From Actinocrinis sp046724665 (GTDB lineage: Bacteria; Actinomycetota; Actinomycetes; Streptomycetales; Catenulisporaceae), in NCBI GenBank assembly GCA_046724665.1, contig JBKOWZ010000212.1, positions 1 to 38,616 of the forward strand: a stretch of DNA of 38,616 bases. Direction: 5' to 3'. The number at the start of each line of letters is the position of its first letter. Position 1 is the first letter of the stretch. The translations under genes and the position numbers were made by a program. Below, piece after piece: positions 25,035 to 33,084 of the stretch. Below the pieces are notes generated by a model. That model saw only the letters and a list, made by a program, of their open reading frames with translations. It had not been told where the DNA came from and did not search any database.

Positions 25035-25905
25035 CCGGCGCCGGGCCAGCCTCGGCGACCGCCTCGAAGTGCGCGTGCAGCACCCGCGCGTCGGTGTCCT
25101 CGGGGTTGAGCAGGAACAGGGTGCGCCAAAGGGCCGCCGCCCTGGCCGCGGTCACGCTCCGGGCCAGGTTGCGCAGTGACTTGATGTCAGAGCCCTCCAA
25201 AAGATGCGGCAGCAGCAGCATCGCCGCGGCCTGCCAGGACGGCTCGACCCGTACGCTCGGCGCGGCGGGCACGGCGGCGCGCAACCGGACCTCGAGTTGC
25301 TCGACGGTCACCGGTCTGCCCGGCGCACTGAGGATGTCGATCAGCGCCCCGGTGAAGACGCCGAGCCCGCGCCGGGTGTCCTCACGGGAGAAGCCGCCGG
25401 ACCCGCACGCGGACACCACCGCCAGGCCGGGCCGCTCGTGGTCTGGTTCGGCCTGTGCCCGTACCTCGTTCCGGCACGCGTCGAGCAGCAGGATCCGGTC
25501 CGGCCCGGTCTCGGGCAGGAGATCGGCGATCTCCTGCACGGTCACGCTGCGCTCCGGCGTCCGCGAGGGCTCGCCTTCGGTGTCGTGGACCAGCAGGTGG
25601 GTGCGGCCGTCGGCGCCGGTGACCCCGTGCCCTGAGAAGCAGAACCAGACCCGGTCGCGCGCCGTGAGGCCGGGAAACCGCGCGGGGATCCGCGCGATGC
25701 GGCGGATGATTGCCGCGCGGGTGGCCTCGGCGCCGACCAGGGTCTGGATCCGGTGTTCGGCGACGCCGAGTCCCGCGAACATCGCGGCCAGCGCCCTGGC
25801 GTCGGCCTGTGCGAAGGTGCGTGCCGGCATGCCGGGCATCGCGGGAAGGCTGTTGACGCCGACGGCCAGCACGACGTCGCGGGACGGTACGGCGTGCGCG
25901 CTCAC
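24991..25905 (-). CDS. Caspase-family (C14) cysteine protease
   Basis: A 304-residue protein with a caspase/metacaspase p20-like domain in about the first 230 residues. The catalytic His93 lies in FCFSGHG and the catalytic Cys144 in LLLDACRNE, on successive core strands as in the clan CD fold. The ~75-residue C-terminal tail is helical (SLRNLARSVTAARAAALWRT). There is no signal peptide, so it should act in the cytoplasm. I start it at GTG 25905, which overlaps the stop of the upstream lipoprotein gene as GTGA. The longer frame to 26058 is a shadow of that lipoprotein gene. Bacterial members often act in regulated cell death or conflict systems, but the role here is not known. Confidence 0.85.
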   Translation of the reverse strand: MSAHAVPSRDVVLAVGVNSLPAMPGMPARTFAQADARALAAMFAGLGVAEHRIQTLVGAEATRAAIIRRIARIPARFPGLTARDRVWFCFSGHGVTGADGRTHLLVHDTEGEPSRTPERSVTVQEIADLLPETGPDRILLLDACRNEVRAQAEPDHERPGLAVVSACGSGGFSREDTRRGLGVFTGALIDILSAPGRPVTVEQLEVRLRAAVPAAPSVRVEPSWQAAAMLLLPHLLEGSDIKSLRNLARSVTAARAAALWRTLFLLNPEDTDARVLHAHFEAVAEAGPAPVRAGSADQQAAIGW

Positions 25906-26792
25906 GACTGGAAATCGACGGTGAACTCGAAATTGCCGTCGTCGGTGGCGCCGGCCAGGCTCAGGTCGCCGCTGGAGCCGTCCGCGTGGCCGCTCAGCCG
26001 CGCGCCGGCGCTGATCGCGGAGGGCATCGGCGGCATGTTGCCCATGCTCGGACGGCACGCGATGATCAGCTTCACTCCCCAGAACTGGTTGGCCGCGGCC
26101 GCCTCGGCCCGGTGCGTCTCCTCGAGGGTGCCGGAGAAGCTGGACGCGTCTCCGCCGAGGTTCCAGTACTGGAGCAGCAGCGAACCGCCGGGCGCGGCCA
26201 CGGTCAGCGCCGAGCCGAGGGCGAAGCTGCCCGCCGAGCCCGACGTGCCGAGGTCCAGCATCAGGTCGAACGAGTTCGACTCCTGCATCGTCCCGTCGGA
26301 CTTGGGCCGGTCGAGGATCATCCGCCCGGGCAGGGTGTACGTCTGCGTCCCGACCTCGCGGCGTTCCCCGCCGAACTGGCCGCCGCAGTAGTCGTAGGTC
26401 GTGAGGGTGACGGTCGCGGTACCGCTGTAGGTGCCGAGGACGGAGCTGCTGTCGTCGGCGGTCGTGTCAGTGTCAGTACTCGTGTCCGTATCCGTGTCAG
26501 TACTCGTATCGGTATCGGTATCAGTGTCCGCATCCACCGTGGAGTCGGTCGCCTCGGCGGTGGCCGTCTCGGACTCGTAAGTCGTCGAGGGCGACGCGTC
26601 CGGAGTCGCGGTCTGCGTCGTGGCGACGGCCGTGGCCGTGGCGGTGGCCGTCGAGGTGGACTGTCCGGACTCGGCGACCGATCCGGTGGCGCCCGCGCAG
26701 CCGGTGACGGACGCCAGGACCAGCAGCGCGGCGACGAGGCCGGCGAGACGGCGGTGAGTGTCGTGGTCAGGGTTCTTAGCCGTAGAGGTCAT
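25902..26792 (-). CDS. Lipoprotein with Thr/Asp stalk, unknown ectodomain
   Basis: A 296-residue exported lipoprotein. The signal peptide ends in lipobox VTGC. About 85 residues of Ser/Thr/Ala- and then Thr/Asp-rich low-complexity linker follow, including TDTDTDTSTDTD-type repeats, resembling a cell-wall-spanning stalk. The C-terminal ectodomain of about 165 residues starts near VLGTYSGTATVTLTTYDYCGG and is beta-rich, with cysteines in YCGGQF and IIACRP. I do not recognise its family. I prefer ATG 26792 because the ATG-proximal sequence makes a compact signal peptide, but no ribosome site is clear for it or for GTG 26828. It overlaps the caspase gene by four bases, so the two form a coupled pair. 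Confidence 0.7.
   Translation of the reverse strand: MTSTAKNPDHDTHRRLAGLVAALLVLASVTGCAGATGSVAESGQSTSTATATATAVATTQTATPDASPSTTYESETATAEATDSTVDADTDTDTDTSTDTDTDTSTDTDTTADDSSSVLGTYSGTATVTLTTYDYCGGQFGGERREVGTQTYTLPGRMILDRPKSDGTMQESNSFDLMLDLGTSGSAGSFALGSALTVAAPGGSLLLQYWNLGGDASSFSGTLEETHRAEAAAANQFWGVKLIIACRPSMGNMPPMPSAISAGARLSGHADGSSGDLSLAGATDDGNFEFTVDFQS
26461..26535 (-). repeat. Hexanucleotide repeat encoding a Thr-Asp stalk
   Basis: About a dozen degenerate copies of a six-base unit (plus strand GTRTCN, with CAGTAC/TCGT variants) encode alternating Thr/Ser-Asp. A 12-18-bp higher-order repeat, containing CAGTACTCGT twice, is also visible. Such tracts can change length by slippage while keeping frame. 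Confidence 0.75.
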
Positions 26793-26913
26793 GGTTCGAT
26801 CGTCGGGTCGGCGAAGGCGACGGACCACACGGCGTCACCCACGGGAAGCCCACGGAATCGCCCCACGCCCTCTAAGCTGGTGTGCGGGTGGAAGCAGGTG
26901 GGAGTGGGGGAGC

Positions 26914-29298
26914 ATGGCGCCTACTTTGGCGACGCTGTTGCGCCAGGAGCGCAAGTCGGCCGGCCTGACCCAGGAACAGCTGGCCGATCGGTCGGGTGTC
27001 GCCGCGCGCACCATCAGCGACCTCGAACGGGGAGTCTTCCAGACCGCGCGCGCCGCGACCCTGCGCCTGCTGTCCGACGCACTCGAACTCACCGGTCCGC
27101 GGCGCGAGGCGTTTCTCAACGTGGGCAGTGGTCACGGTTCGGATGCGCAGCCGTCGGCCGTCTTCAGCCGGGTGCGGATCCCGCCGACCCCGCTCATCGG
27201 CCGGGACGCCGACACCGCGACGATCGCTGACCTGCTCGTCTCCGGCACGTCCCGAGTCCTGACCCTGACCGGGATCGGCGGCGTCGGCAAGACGCGGCTG
27301 GCCGCGTCCGCCGCCGCGCGGGCGCAGCCGGCGTTCGCCGACGGCGTCCGCGACGTCGATGCGGTTCCGCTGCTGGACTCGGCGGATCTGGTCAACGCGA
27401 TCGCCCGCGCCATGGCGTCGGACCCGGACTCCGGCCAGGACATCGTTGACGTCTCCGTTCTCGCCGAGAGGATCGGGCCTCGGCGGGTGCTGCTGGTCCT
27501 GGACAACCTCGAGCACCTGATCGACGCCGCTGCCGCCGTCGTCGCCGCGCTGATCGCGGCCTGCCCCGGGATCTCGGTGCTCGCGACGAGCCGGGTCGCG
27601 CTGCGGATCCGCGGTGAGCAGGAGTACGCGGTCGCCCCGCTGCCGGTTCCGCCGCCCGATCCGGCCGACGGCGGCGCGACCGCCGCCTCGGTCGAGCTGT
27701 TCACCTGGCACGCCGCCCGCCGCCGCTTCGGGTGGCGGCCCGACCCGGCCGCGCTGCGCCACGTCGCCGAGGTCTGCCGCGCCCTGGACGGCCTGCCGCT
27801 CGCCATCGAGCTGGCCGCCGAGCGGATCGGCTCTCTCGACCCCGCCGACATCGCCGACGCCCTGGCCGCAGCCTCAGGCTCGCTACGGCTGCTGGCCGAC
27901 GGGCCGCGCGACCTGCCGGACCGGCAGCGCAGCATGGAGGCCTCGATCCGCTGGACCTACGGGCAGCTGACCGAGGCGGCGCGCGGCACGCTGCGCAGCA
28001 TGTCGGTGTTCCCGGCGGGCTGCCGCCTCGACGCGCTGCGCGCGGTGTGCGGCCCGCAGTCGGTGACCGCGATCGCAGAGCTCGTCGATCACCACCAGCT
28101 GCACGTGCAGGACACCCCGAGCGGACTCGAATACCGGCTGTCCCAACCGGTCCGCGAGTTCGCCGCGGGGCGGCTGGCGGCGGACGGCGAGGCCGAAGCG
28201 GTCCGGCGCCGGCTGACCGCCTACGCCGTGGACCTGGCCGAGAGCGCCGAACCGCACCTGACCGGCCCGCAGCAGGCCGTCTGGCTCGACCGCCTGACCG
28301 AAGCGCACGACACGCTGCGCGCCGCACTGTCCGGCCTGCTCGCCGAGGGTGAGGGCGAACAGGCCGTCCGCCTGGCCGGTGCGTTGTGGAGGTTCTGGTA
28401 CGCCCGCGGCCACATTCGCGCCGGGCACGCCTGGCTGCGCCGTGCCCTCGAAACGCTCGACGCCGACCCGGTGGCCCGCGATCCGCGCGCCCCGGAAGCG
28501 TGCGCGCGGCTGGCCCGGGCCCTCAACGGCGCAGCATCCCTCGAATCGTGCCTTGAGCAGACCGCGGCGGTGCGGGCGCTGTACGAGCGTGCGATCCCGC
28601 TGTGGGAGAGGGCGGGCGACCGCGCAGGCCTGGCCGGGACCCGCAGCAATCTGGGGATGTACGAGCACTACTACGGATCCGCCGAGCTCGCCCGCGGCCT
28701 GTATCGCCAGGCCGCCGCCGAAGCGGCGTCGGCCGGCCATCGGCGCACCGCGGGCGCCGCGCTGGTCAACCTCGGACAGCTGCTGATCGGCGAGGGCGAT
28801 CTTGAGGAGGCCCGCGTCGTGCTCGCCGAGGCCCTGGGGCTGTTCCGCGAGTGCGGCGACCGCCGGGGCCAGGCCGACACCCTGGGCAGCCTCGGCGAAC
28901 TGGCCATGGCGCGCCACCTGCCGGCCGAGGCCCGGGGCCACGCCGCCGCCGCGCTCGTGCTGTTCACCGAGCTGAACGACGAGGTGGGCCGCATCCAGGC
29001 CCGCCTGGTCATCGCCCGCGCGGGAGCCGCCGAGGGCGACCAGGCGGCAGTCTTCGACGAGCTCCCGCGGATCATCGAGGACTTCGACGCGCGGGAATAC
29101 CCCTGGGGCGCGGCCGAGGGCGTGACGCTCCAGGCCGCGCTCGCCCTCGACCGCGGCGACACGGCGGCCGCCTACCTCCACGCCGCCGACGCGATCGCCC
29201 GCTGGGCGTCGATCGACGGCGCCGCCGACAGCCCGGACGCCCGACGTGCGCGCGCGATCCTGGCAGAGGTCGAAGGCAGGCTGAACGAGCCGCGCTGA
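26914..29298 (+). CDS. HTH-STAND ATPase regulator with TPR-like C terminus
   Basis: A 794-residue protein of the signal-transduction ATPase (STAND) type. An XRE helix-turn-helix (about residues 5-60, LTQEQLADRSGVAARTISDLE) is followed by a nucleotide-binding domain with Walker A GIGGVGKT (120-127), Walker B RVLLVLDNLEHL (about 191-202) and the sensor motif ATSR. A GLPLAIELAAERIGSL helix follows, as in NB-ARC-like regulators. The last ~350 residues are helical repeats of TPR character (LYERAIPLWERAGDRAGLAGTRSNLG and similar). I use ATG 26914 because GGAGTGGGGG lies just upstream; the frame open from 26758 is upstream noise. Such proteins oligomerise on sensing a signal and regulate genes or trigger effectors. 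It diverges from the lipoprotein-caspase pair, 121 bp away, and may control it. Confidence 0.85.
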   Translation: MAPTLATLLRQERKSAGLTQEQLADRSGVAARTISDLERGVFQTARAATLRLLSDALELTGPRREAFLNVGSGHGSDAQPSAVFSRVRIPPTPLIGRDADTATIADLLVSGTSRVLTLTGIGGVGKTRLAASAAARAQPAFADGVRDVDAVPLLDSADLVNAIARAMASDPDSGQDIVDVSVLAERIGPRRVLLVLDNLEHLIDAAAAVVAALIAACPGISVLATSRVALRIRGEQEYAVAPLPVPPPDPADGGATAASVELFTWHAARRRFGWRPDPAALRHVAEVCRALDGLPLAIELAAERIGSLDPADIADALAAASGSLRLLADGPRDLPDRQRSMEASIRWTYGQLTEAARGTLRSMSVFPAGCRLDALRAVCGPQSVTAIAELVDHHQLHVQDTPSGLEYRLSQPVREFAAGRLAADGEAEAVRRRLTAYAVDLAESAEPHLTGPQQAVWLDRLTEAHDTLRAALSGLLAEGEGEQAVRLAGALWRFWYARGHIRAGHAWLRRALETLDADPVARDPRAPEACARLARALNGAASLESCLEQTAAVRALYERAIPLWERAGDRAGLAGTRSNLGMYEHYYGSAELARGLYRQAAAEAASAGHRRTAGAALVNLGQLLIGEGDLEEARVVLAEALGLFRECGDRRGQADTLGSLGELAMARHLPAEARGHAAAALVLFTELNDEVGRIQARLVIARAGAAEGDQAAVFDELPRIIEDFDAREYPWGAAEGVTLQAALALDRGDTAAAYLHAADAIARWASIDGAADSPDARRARAILAEVEGRLNEPR

Positions 29299-29325
29299 CG
29301 CTATCCGGACCGGCCCGTCAGGCAG

Positions 29326-31197
29326 TCAGCCGCCTTGGATCTGAATGATGAACTGGCCGACCAGCACAGCCTGCTTGGGTCCGATGCCGGGCACGGCGAC
29401 CGTGCGCGCCACCGACTTGTGCGGGCTGTCGGACGGCGGGACGTACAGCGCGCTGAGAATCAGCTTCCCGCCGTCGGCCGGCATCGGCTGGCCGTTCTTC
29501 CAGAACGACACCGTGACCGCGGAGTTGAAGCCCGCCGGGACGTTCGAGAGCACCCCGGCGAGCATGGACGGCTGGCTGATCACGGTCTTGGGCAGGATGA
29601 GCAGCGGGTCGGGGCCGCCGGTCGCGCAGGTGAACTGCATCGCCGCGCCCGGGGTGACGTTCTGCGTGCCGAGCAGGACGTAGAGCTGGCACTGCTCGGG
29701 CACCGACAGCTGCACATCGACCTGGAGCGACGGCGTGTCGCGGGTGATCGTGCTGACGTTGCGCCAGGCGAAGCCCGGGTTGTCGCGCAGGAAGGTCACC
29801 CAGGCGTCCATCGAGGAGAACGGGCCGGGAACCGGGTTGGGGTGCTCCGCGGTGCTGGTGCGGGCGATCAGGCAGTAGTGGTCGCCGGGCTGCGGCTGCG
29901 ACGGCCGCCAGGTGAACGGGTTGTCGCCGACGGCGATCTGGCCGAAGCCCGCGGCCTTGAGGCTGACCTGCCGCGCCCCGGTCTGGGTGCTCAGCGCGTT
30001 GTTCGACCACTGCTCGGGCCACAGGATCAGCGACGCGGGGGAGTAGTACAGCTGCGTGTCCCCGTTGTTCGCGCCCTGGTGCAGGTTCTTGGCCCGCACG
30101 TAGAGGTAGTTCTGCTGGTCGGCGAGCAGGTCGGTGCCGATGTCCTGCCGCCAGGTGCTGCTGAGGGTGAACTCGGGGTCGGCGAGCGGCACGGACCCCA
30201 CCGGCACGATGTCGGGCGAGGAGCTCAGGCCGCCGCCCTGCTGCGGGAACTCGCCGACGTCGGAGAGCGAGCCGCGCAGGTACAGGTCGTCGTACAGCGG
30301 GTAGATGCGGCTGTAGCCGTCCACCGCGGTCATCGAGCCGTCGATGCCGCACTGGCCGTAGGCGATCCAGAAGAACCCGTTCTCACCCCAGCCCGTGCCC
30401 CAGCTGTTCTTGCACAGCCAGGCGCCGAGCCCGTCGTCGTACCCGACGACGCTGACGCAGTGCCCGCCTTCCTGCCCGCCGGACACGTGGCGGTACACAC
30501 CGCCACTGTAGTCGTAGAAGTCGCTGTAGACCGTGAAGCAGGCGATCAGCGGCCCGCGGGTCGCCAGCCAGGTCTTCATCGCCGCGCCGTCGGTGATCCA
30601 GTGGTAGGCGGCGGGCAGGGTGAGCTTCGTCTGCCAGTCGGAGCACAGCCGGCACGACTGGTCGCCCGGGCTGTACGGGAAGCAGGAGTCGGGTACGACG
30701 CCGTTGGCGACCGCGTAGTCCATCGCCGCGCCGACCCACCAGCCGTCGGCACACTTGGCTCCGCCGCAGTAGAAGAGCTGCGCTTCGGAAAGGTCGGGCA
30801 GGACCCCGCCGCCGCTGTCGTTGACGGCGATGTCGGACAGGACGCGCGCGACGCCCTCGAGCGTCGCCGCGGTTCCGAACGCGACGCAGGACCCGCAGCT
30901 GCCCTGGTCCTTGACCGACGAGATGAACGAGCGGCCGCCCACGTTCCGCCAGTCGACGGCGGGCGGCGCCGTGGCGGGTGTCGCACGCACCGCGTCGAGG
31001 TTGGCCTCGCCGCGCCGGATGCGCTCGTCGAGGCTCAGCTCGCCGGGGCCGGGCACGTAACCGAGCCGGACGCGGCGCTCGTCGTCGCTCAGCCGCAGCA
31101 TGCTGGTCGGTCCGGCCGTCCAGTTCGCCGTGTCGTCGGCGGCGAGGAGTGCTTGGAGTTGTCGTAGGGCTTCTAGACGTTCGCTTTCTTCGGGCAT
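29326..31197 (-). CDS. Papain-family (C1) protease with extra C-terminal domain
   Basis: A 623-residue cysteine protease. The N-terminal ~75 residues are hydrophilic, with no signal peptide and no ERFNIN-type propeptide. The peptidase domain (about 78-300) has the oxyanion Gln98 and catalytic Cys104 in QGSCGSCVAF, His246 in GGHCVSVVGYDD, and Asn264 in CKNSWGTGWGENG. The Trp that normally follows the catalytic Cys is Val105. The remaining ~320 residues are homologous to the whole stand-alone protein encoded at 31562-32608. Shared segments include DHYCLIARTSTAEHPNPVP and VLSNVPAGF. GGGAG precedes ATG 31197. It is the last gene of a three-gene operon, 36 bp after a chagasin-like inhibitor that probably restrains it. 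Confidence 0.9.
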   Translation of the reverse strand: MPEESERLEALRQLQALLAADDTANWTAGPTSMLRLSDDERRVRLGYVPGPGELSLDERIRRGEANLDAVRATPATAPPAVDWRNVGGRSFISSVKDQGSCGSCVAFGTAATLEGVARVLSDIAVNDSGGGVLPDLSEAQLFYCGGAKCADGWWVGAAMDYAVANGVVPDSCFPYSPGDQSCRLCSDWQTKLTLPAAYHWITDGAAMKTWLATRGPLIACFTVYSDFYDYSGGVYRHVSGGQEGGHCVSVVGYDDGLGAWLCKNSWGTGWGENGFFWIAYGQCGIDGSMTAVDGYSRIYPLYDDLYLRGSLSDVGEFPQQGGGLSSSPDIVPVGSVPLADPEFTLSSTWRQDIGTDLLADQQNYLYVRAKNLHQGANNGDTQLYYSPASLILWPEQWSNNALSTQTGARQVSLKAAGFGQIAVGDNPFTWRPSQPQPGDHYCLIARTSTAEHPNPVPGPFSSMDAWVTFLRDNPGFAWRNVSTITRDTPSLQVDVQLSVPEQCQLYVLLGTQNVTPGAAMQFTCATGGPDPLLILPKTVISQPSMLAGVLSNVPAGFNSAVTVSFWKNGQPMPADGGKLILSALYVPPSDSPHKSVARTVAVPGIGPKQAVLVGQFIIQIQGG

Positions 31198-31233
31198 GGT
31201 GTGCTCCCGGACAGCAGGTCGGGTAATGCGGGG

Positions 31234-31551
31234 TCAGGTGACGCGCAGCGTCACCAGCAGAGCGTCGGCGCGCTCGTTGTTCCACGACCGGCGCAGTTCC
31301 AGCCGGACCTGGGCGGTGCCGGCCCGCGGTGCGCGCAGGACCAGCTCGCGCCGGCCGCCGGCGCCCGGCGAGGCCGTCGGGCCGGGTGTGAAGTCCGACT
31401 CGACCAGCTCGACCGGGGCGCCTTCGGCCGACGCGACGGCCCACCGGAATCCGGTGGTCGGGTTCTCGTCGAGCACCAGCCGCACGGTGTCGTCGCGCGC
31501 GATGTCGAGCGGGGCCGCGAGCCGGGTCCGGTCGGCCAGGTGCTCGGTCAT
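31234..31551 (-). CDS. Chagasin-family (I42) cysteine protease inhibitor
   Basis: A 105-residue beta-rich protein, close to chagasin in length. The three inhibitory loops of the family are present in order: NPTTGF (30-35), GAGG (63-66), and RRSWNNER (87-94) in place of the usual RPW/RPF. Chagasins insert these loops into the active-site cleft of papain-type proteases. There is no signal peptide, so it should act in the cytoplasm like its neighbours. It starts 10 bp after the stop of the stand-alone domain gene and lies 36 bp before the papain-like protease gene, the natural target. A role in protecting the producing cell from its own protease is a reasonable inference. Confidence 0.85.
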   Translation of the reverse strand: MTEHLADRTRLAAPLDIARDDTVRLVLDENPTTGFRWAVASAEGAPVELVESDFTPGPTASPGAGGRRELVLRAPRAGTAQVRLELRRSWNNERADALLVTLRVT

Positions 31552-31561
31552 CGGGCCGCGC

Positions 31562-32608
31562 TCAGCTGCCGACCCGCACCACGCCGTCGGCGCCGAGGGT
31601 GATCGCCTGGACCGGCCCGATGTTCATCCGCTCGTGGTGCTCGGGCGCGATGACGTGCTTCGGGACGAGTCGGCGCAGGTCCACGCCGCCGTTCAGTTGG
31701 GGGTCGCCGGGGTTCTGGGTGTACTGCGCGCTCAACGTGAGCGAGGCGTTCGCCGGAAGGGAGTTGCCGTTCGTCCACAGCTGGTACGTGATGAACGAGG
31801 AGAAGCCGGCGGGGATGTTGCTGTAGACGCCGCCGACGAACGAGGCGCTGTTGTTCACCTCGGTCCTCGGCAGCGAGATCAGCGGCTGCGGGCCCGAGGT
31901 GCCGCACTCGAAGGCGATCTCGCAGCCTACCGGCACGTTCTGGGCTGTGAGCAGGACGTACACCTCGTGGGCCACGGAGCCCTGGTCGTAGGCGACGGTC
32001 CTCTGGATCTGCGGCGGGTTGGGGTCGGTGACCTGGCTGAGGTTGCGCCAGGAGAACCCGCGGTTGGTGGCGATGAACTGCGCGAAGTCCTGGATTTGCA
32101 GGATGTCGGGCACCGGGTCCGGATGCGTCTGGGTGCTCATCCGGGACACCAGGCAGTAGTGGTCGGACCCGGTCGGCGGCGGCACCTTCGTCCACAGGTA
32201 AGGGCTCTGCGTGACGAACTTGCCGTTGCCCTGCGCGCTGACCGGCGAGCCGAGCGTGCCGGTCTCCAGCGGCAGCTCGACCCAGTTGCTCGGGTAGATC
32301 AGCACCCCGGCCGGGGCGTAGTAGAGGTGGAGGGTGCCGGACTTGCGGTCGCCGGTGGTGTTGACGCCGCGGCCGTAGAAGTAGTTGTCGTCGCCGATGA
32401 GCAGGTTCTGGCCGTAGTCCTTGTTCATGTCGGCCAGGAAGTTGTTCGGGTCCTGCGGCACGGTGCCGGCCGGGATCAGGTCCGGCGAGTGGCAGAGGCT
32501 GCCCGGCCACGGGACCTGCCCGGTGTCGTTGAAGTCCTCGCGCACGAGCAGGTCGTCCCAGGGGGCGGTGCCCACGTCGTGCCGCGTGAGGGTCGCTTGC
32601 TGGCTCAT
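31562..32608 (-). CDS. Stand-alone copy of the protease-associated C-terminal domain
   Basis: A 348-residue protein without recognised family or signal peptide. It aligns along most of its length with residues about 301-610 of the papain-like protease encoded two genes downstream. Paired segments are LYYAPAGVLIYPSNW/LYYSPASLILWPEQW, DHYCLVSRMSTQTHPDPVP/DHYCLIARTSTAEHPNPVP, NRGFSWRNLS/NPGFAWRNVS, and VYSNIPAGF/VLSNVPAGF. The predicted character is two beta-rich halves. A ~40-residue C-terminal tail (LRRLVPKHVIAPEHHER onward) is not shared. I use ATG 32608, preceded by GGAAGGA at seven bases. It is the first gene of the operon. It could be a binding, scaffold or substrate-mimic subunit. Confidence 0.8.
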   Translation of the reverse strand: MSQQATLTRHDVGTAPWDDLLVREDFNDTGQVPWPGSLCHSPDLIPAGTVPQDPNNFLADMNKDYGQNLLIGDDNYFYGRGVNTTGDRKSGTLHLYYAPAGVLIYPSNWVELPLETGTLGSPVSAQGNGKFVTQSPYLWTKVPPPTGSDHYCLVSRMSTQTHPDPVPDILQIQDFAQFIATNRGFSWRNLSQVTDPNPPQIQRTVAYDQGSVAHEVYVLLTAQNVPVGCEIAFECGTSGPQPLISLPRTEVNNSASFVGGVYSNIPAGFSSFITYQLWTNGNSLPANASLTLSAQYTQNPGDPQLNGGVDLRRLVPKHVIAPEHHERMNIGPVQAITLGADGVVRVGS

Positions 32609-33084
32609 GGCCGCGTCCTTCCGATCGAGGAGTGTCGGTCGCACGCGGGCGGGCGGCCCGCGCGCCGTGGAGCGCCGGGTGCCGATGCCTGTGTCTGCCA
32701 GCCCCGCTCAGCGGTGTGTAAGGACACTGTTCGATCGCCGCTGATTGTTCCGGGCCGCGTGCCTCTCCCGCCCGGTGTTCGTTTCGTGTCGAGACTGTGA
32801 TCCTCGGGCGGCGGGCGCAATCGCCCGTCCGGGGCACGCGTGAAGGCGATCCTTGCCAGGGCGCGGCCGATCTGCCTGGTAGGCCGATTGTCGTGCTCTG
32901 CTACCGACGGCGGCGGAACGTGCGGCGCGCCGTCGGCCATCCGGGTGGACCTCCGGTCAGGCCTGCCCGGCGGGGGCCCGCGCCGAGGACCGCCGCCGTC
33001 CGGCCGTTGCCGGCCGGTGCGGCGCCGGTCATCACCTGCAACAGCGTCGCCGAAGTGGCCCTCGTCCGGCCGTAGCCACTCACC
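32609..33084. other. Intergenic region with no gene seen
   Basis: This 476-bp gap lies between the start of the stand-alone domain gene and the end of the GH43-type gene. Open frames exist on both strands, but their translations are Arg/Pro/Gly-rich and lack ribosome sites or family motifs. It must contain the promoter of the leftward protease operon. I could not identify -35/-10 boxes with confidence. A GC-rich run with short inverted repeats around 32999-33016 may help terminate the GH43-type gene. Confidence 0.5.

Noticed and set aside
25906..26058. N-terminal extension of the caspase-like protein
   Set aside because: It lies inside the lipoprotein gene in another frame and is Arg-rich. 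GTG 25905 overlaps the lipoprotein stop and fits the domain start.
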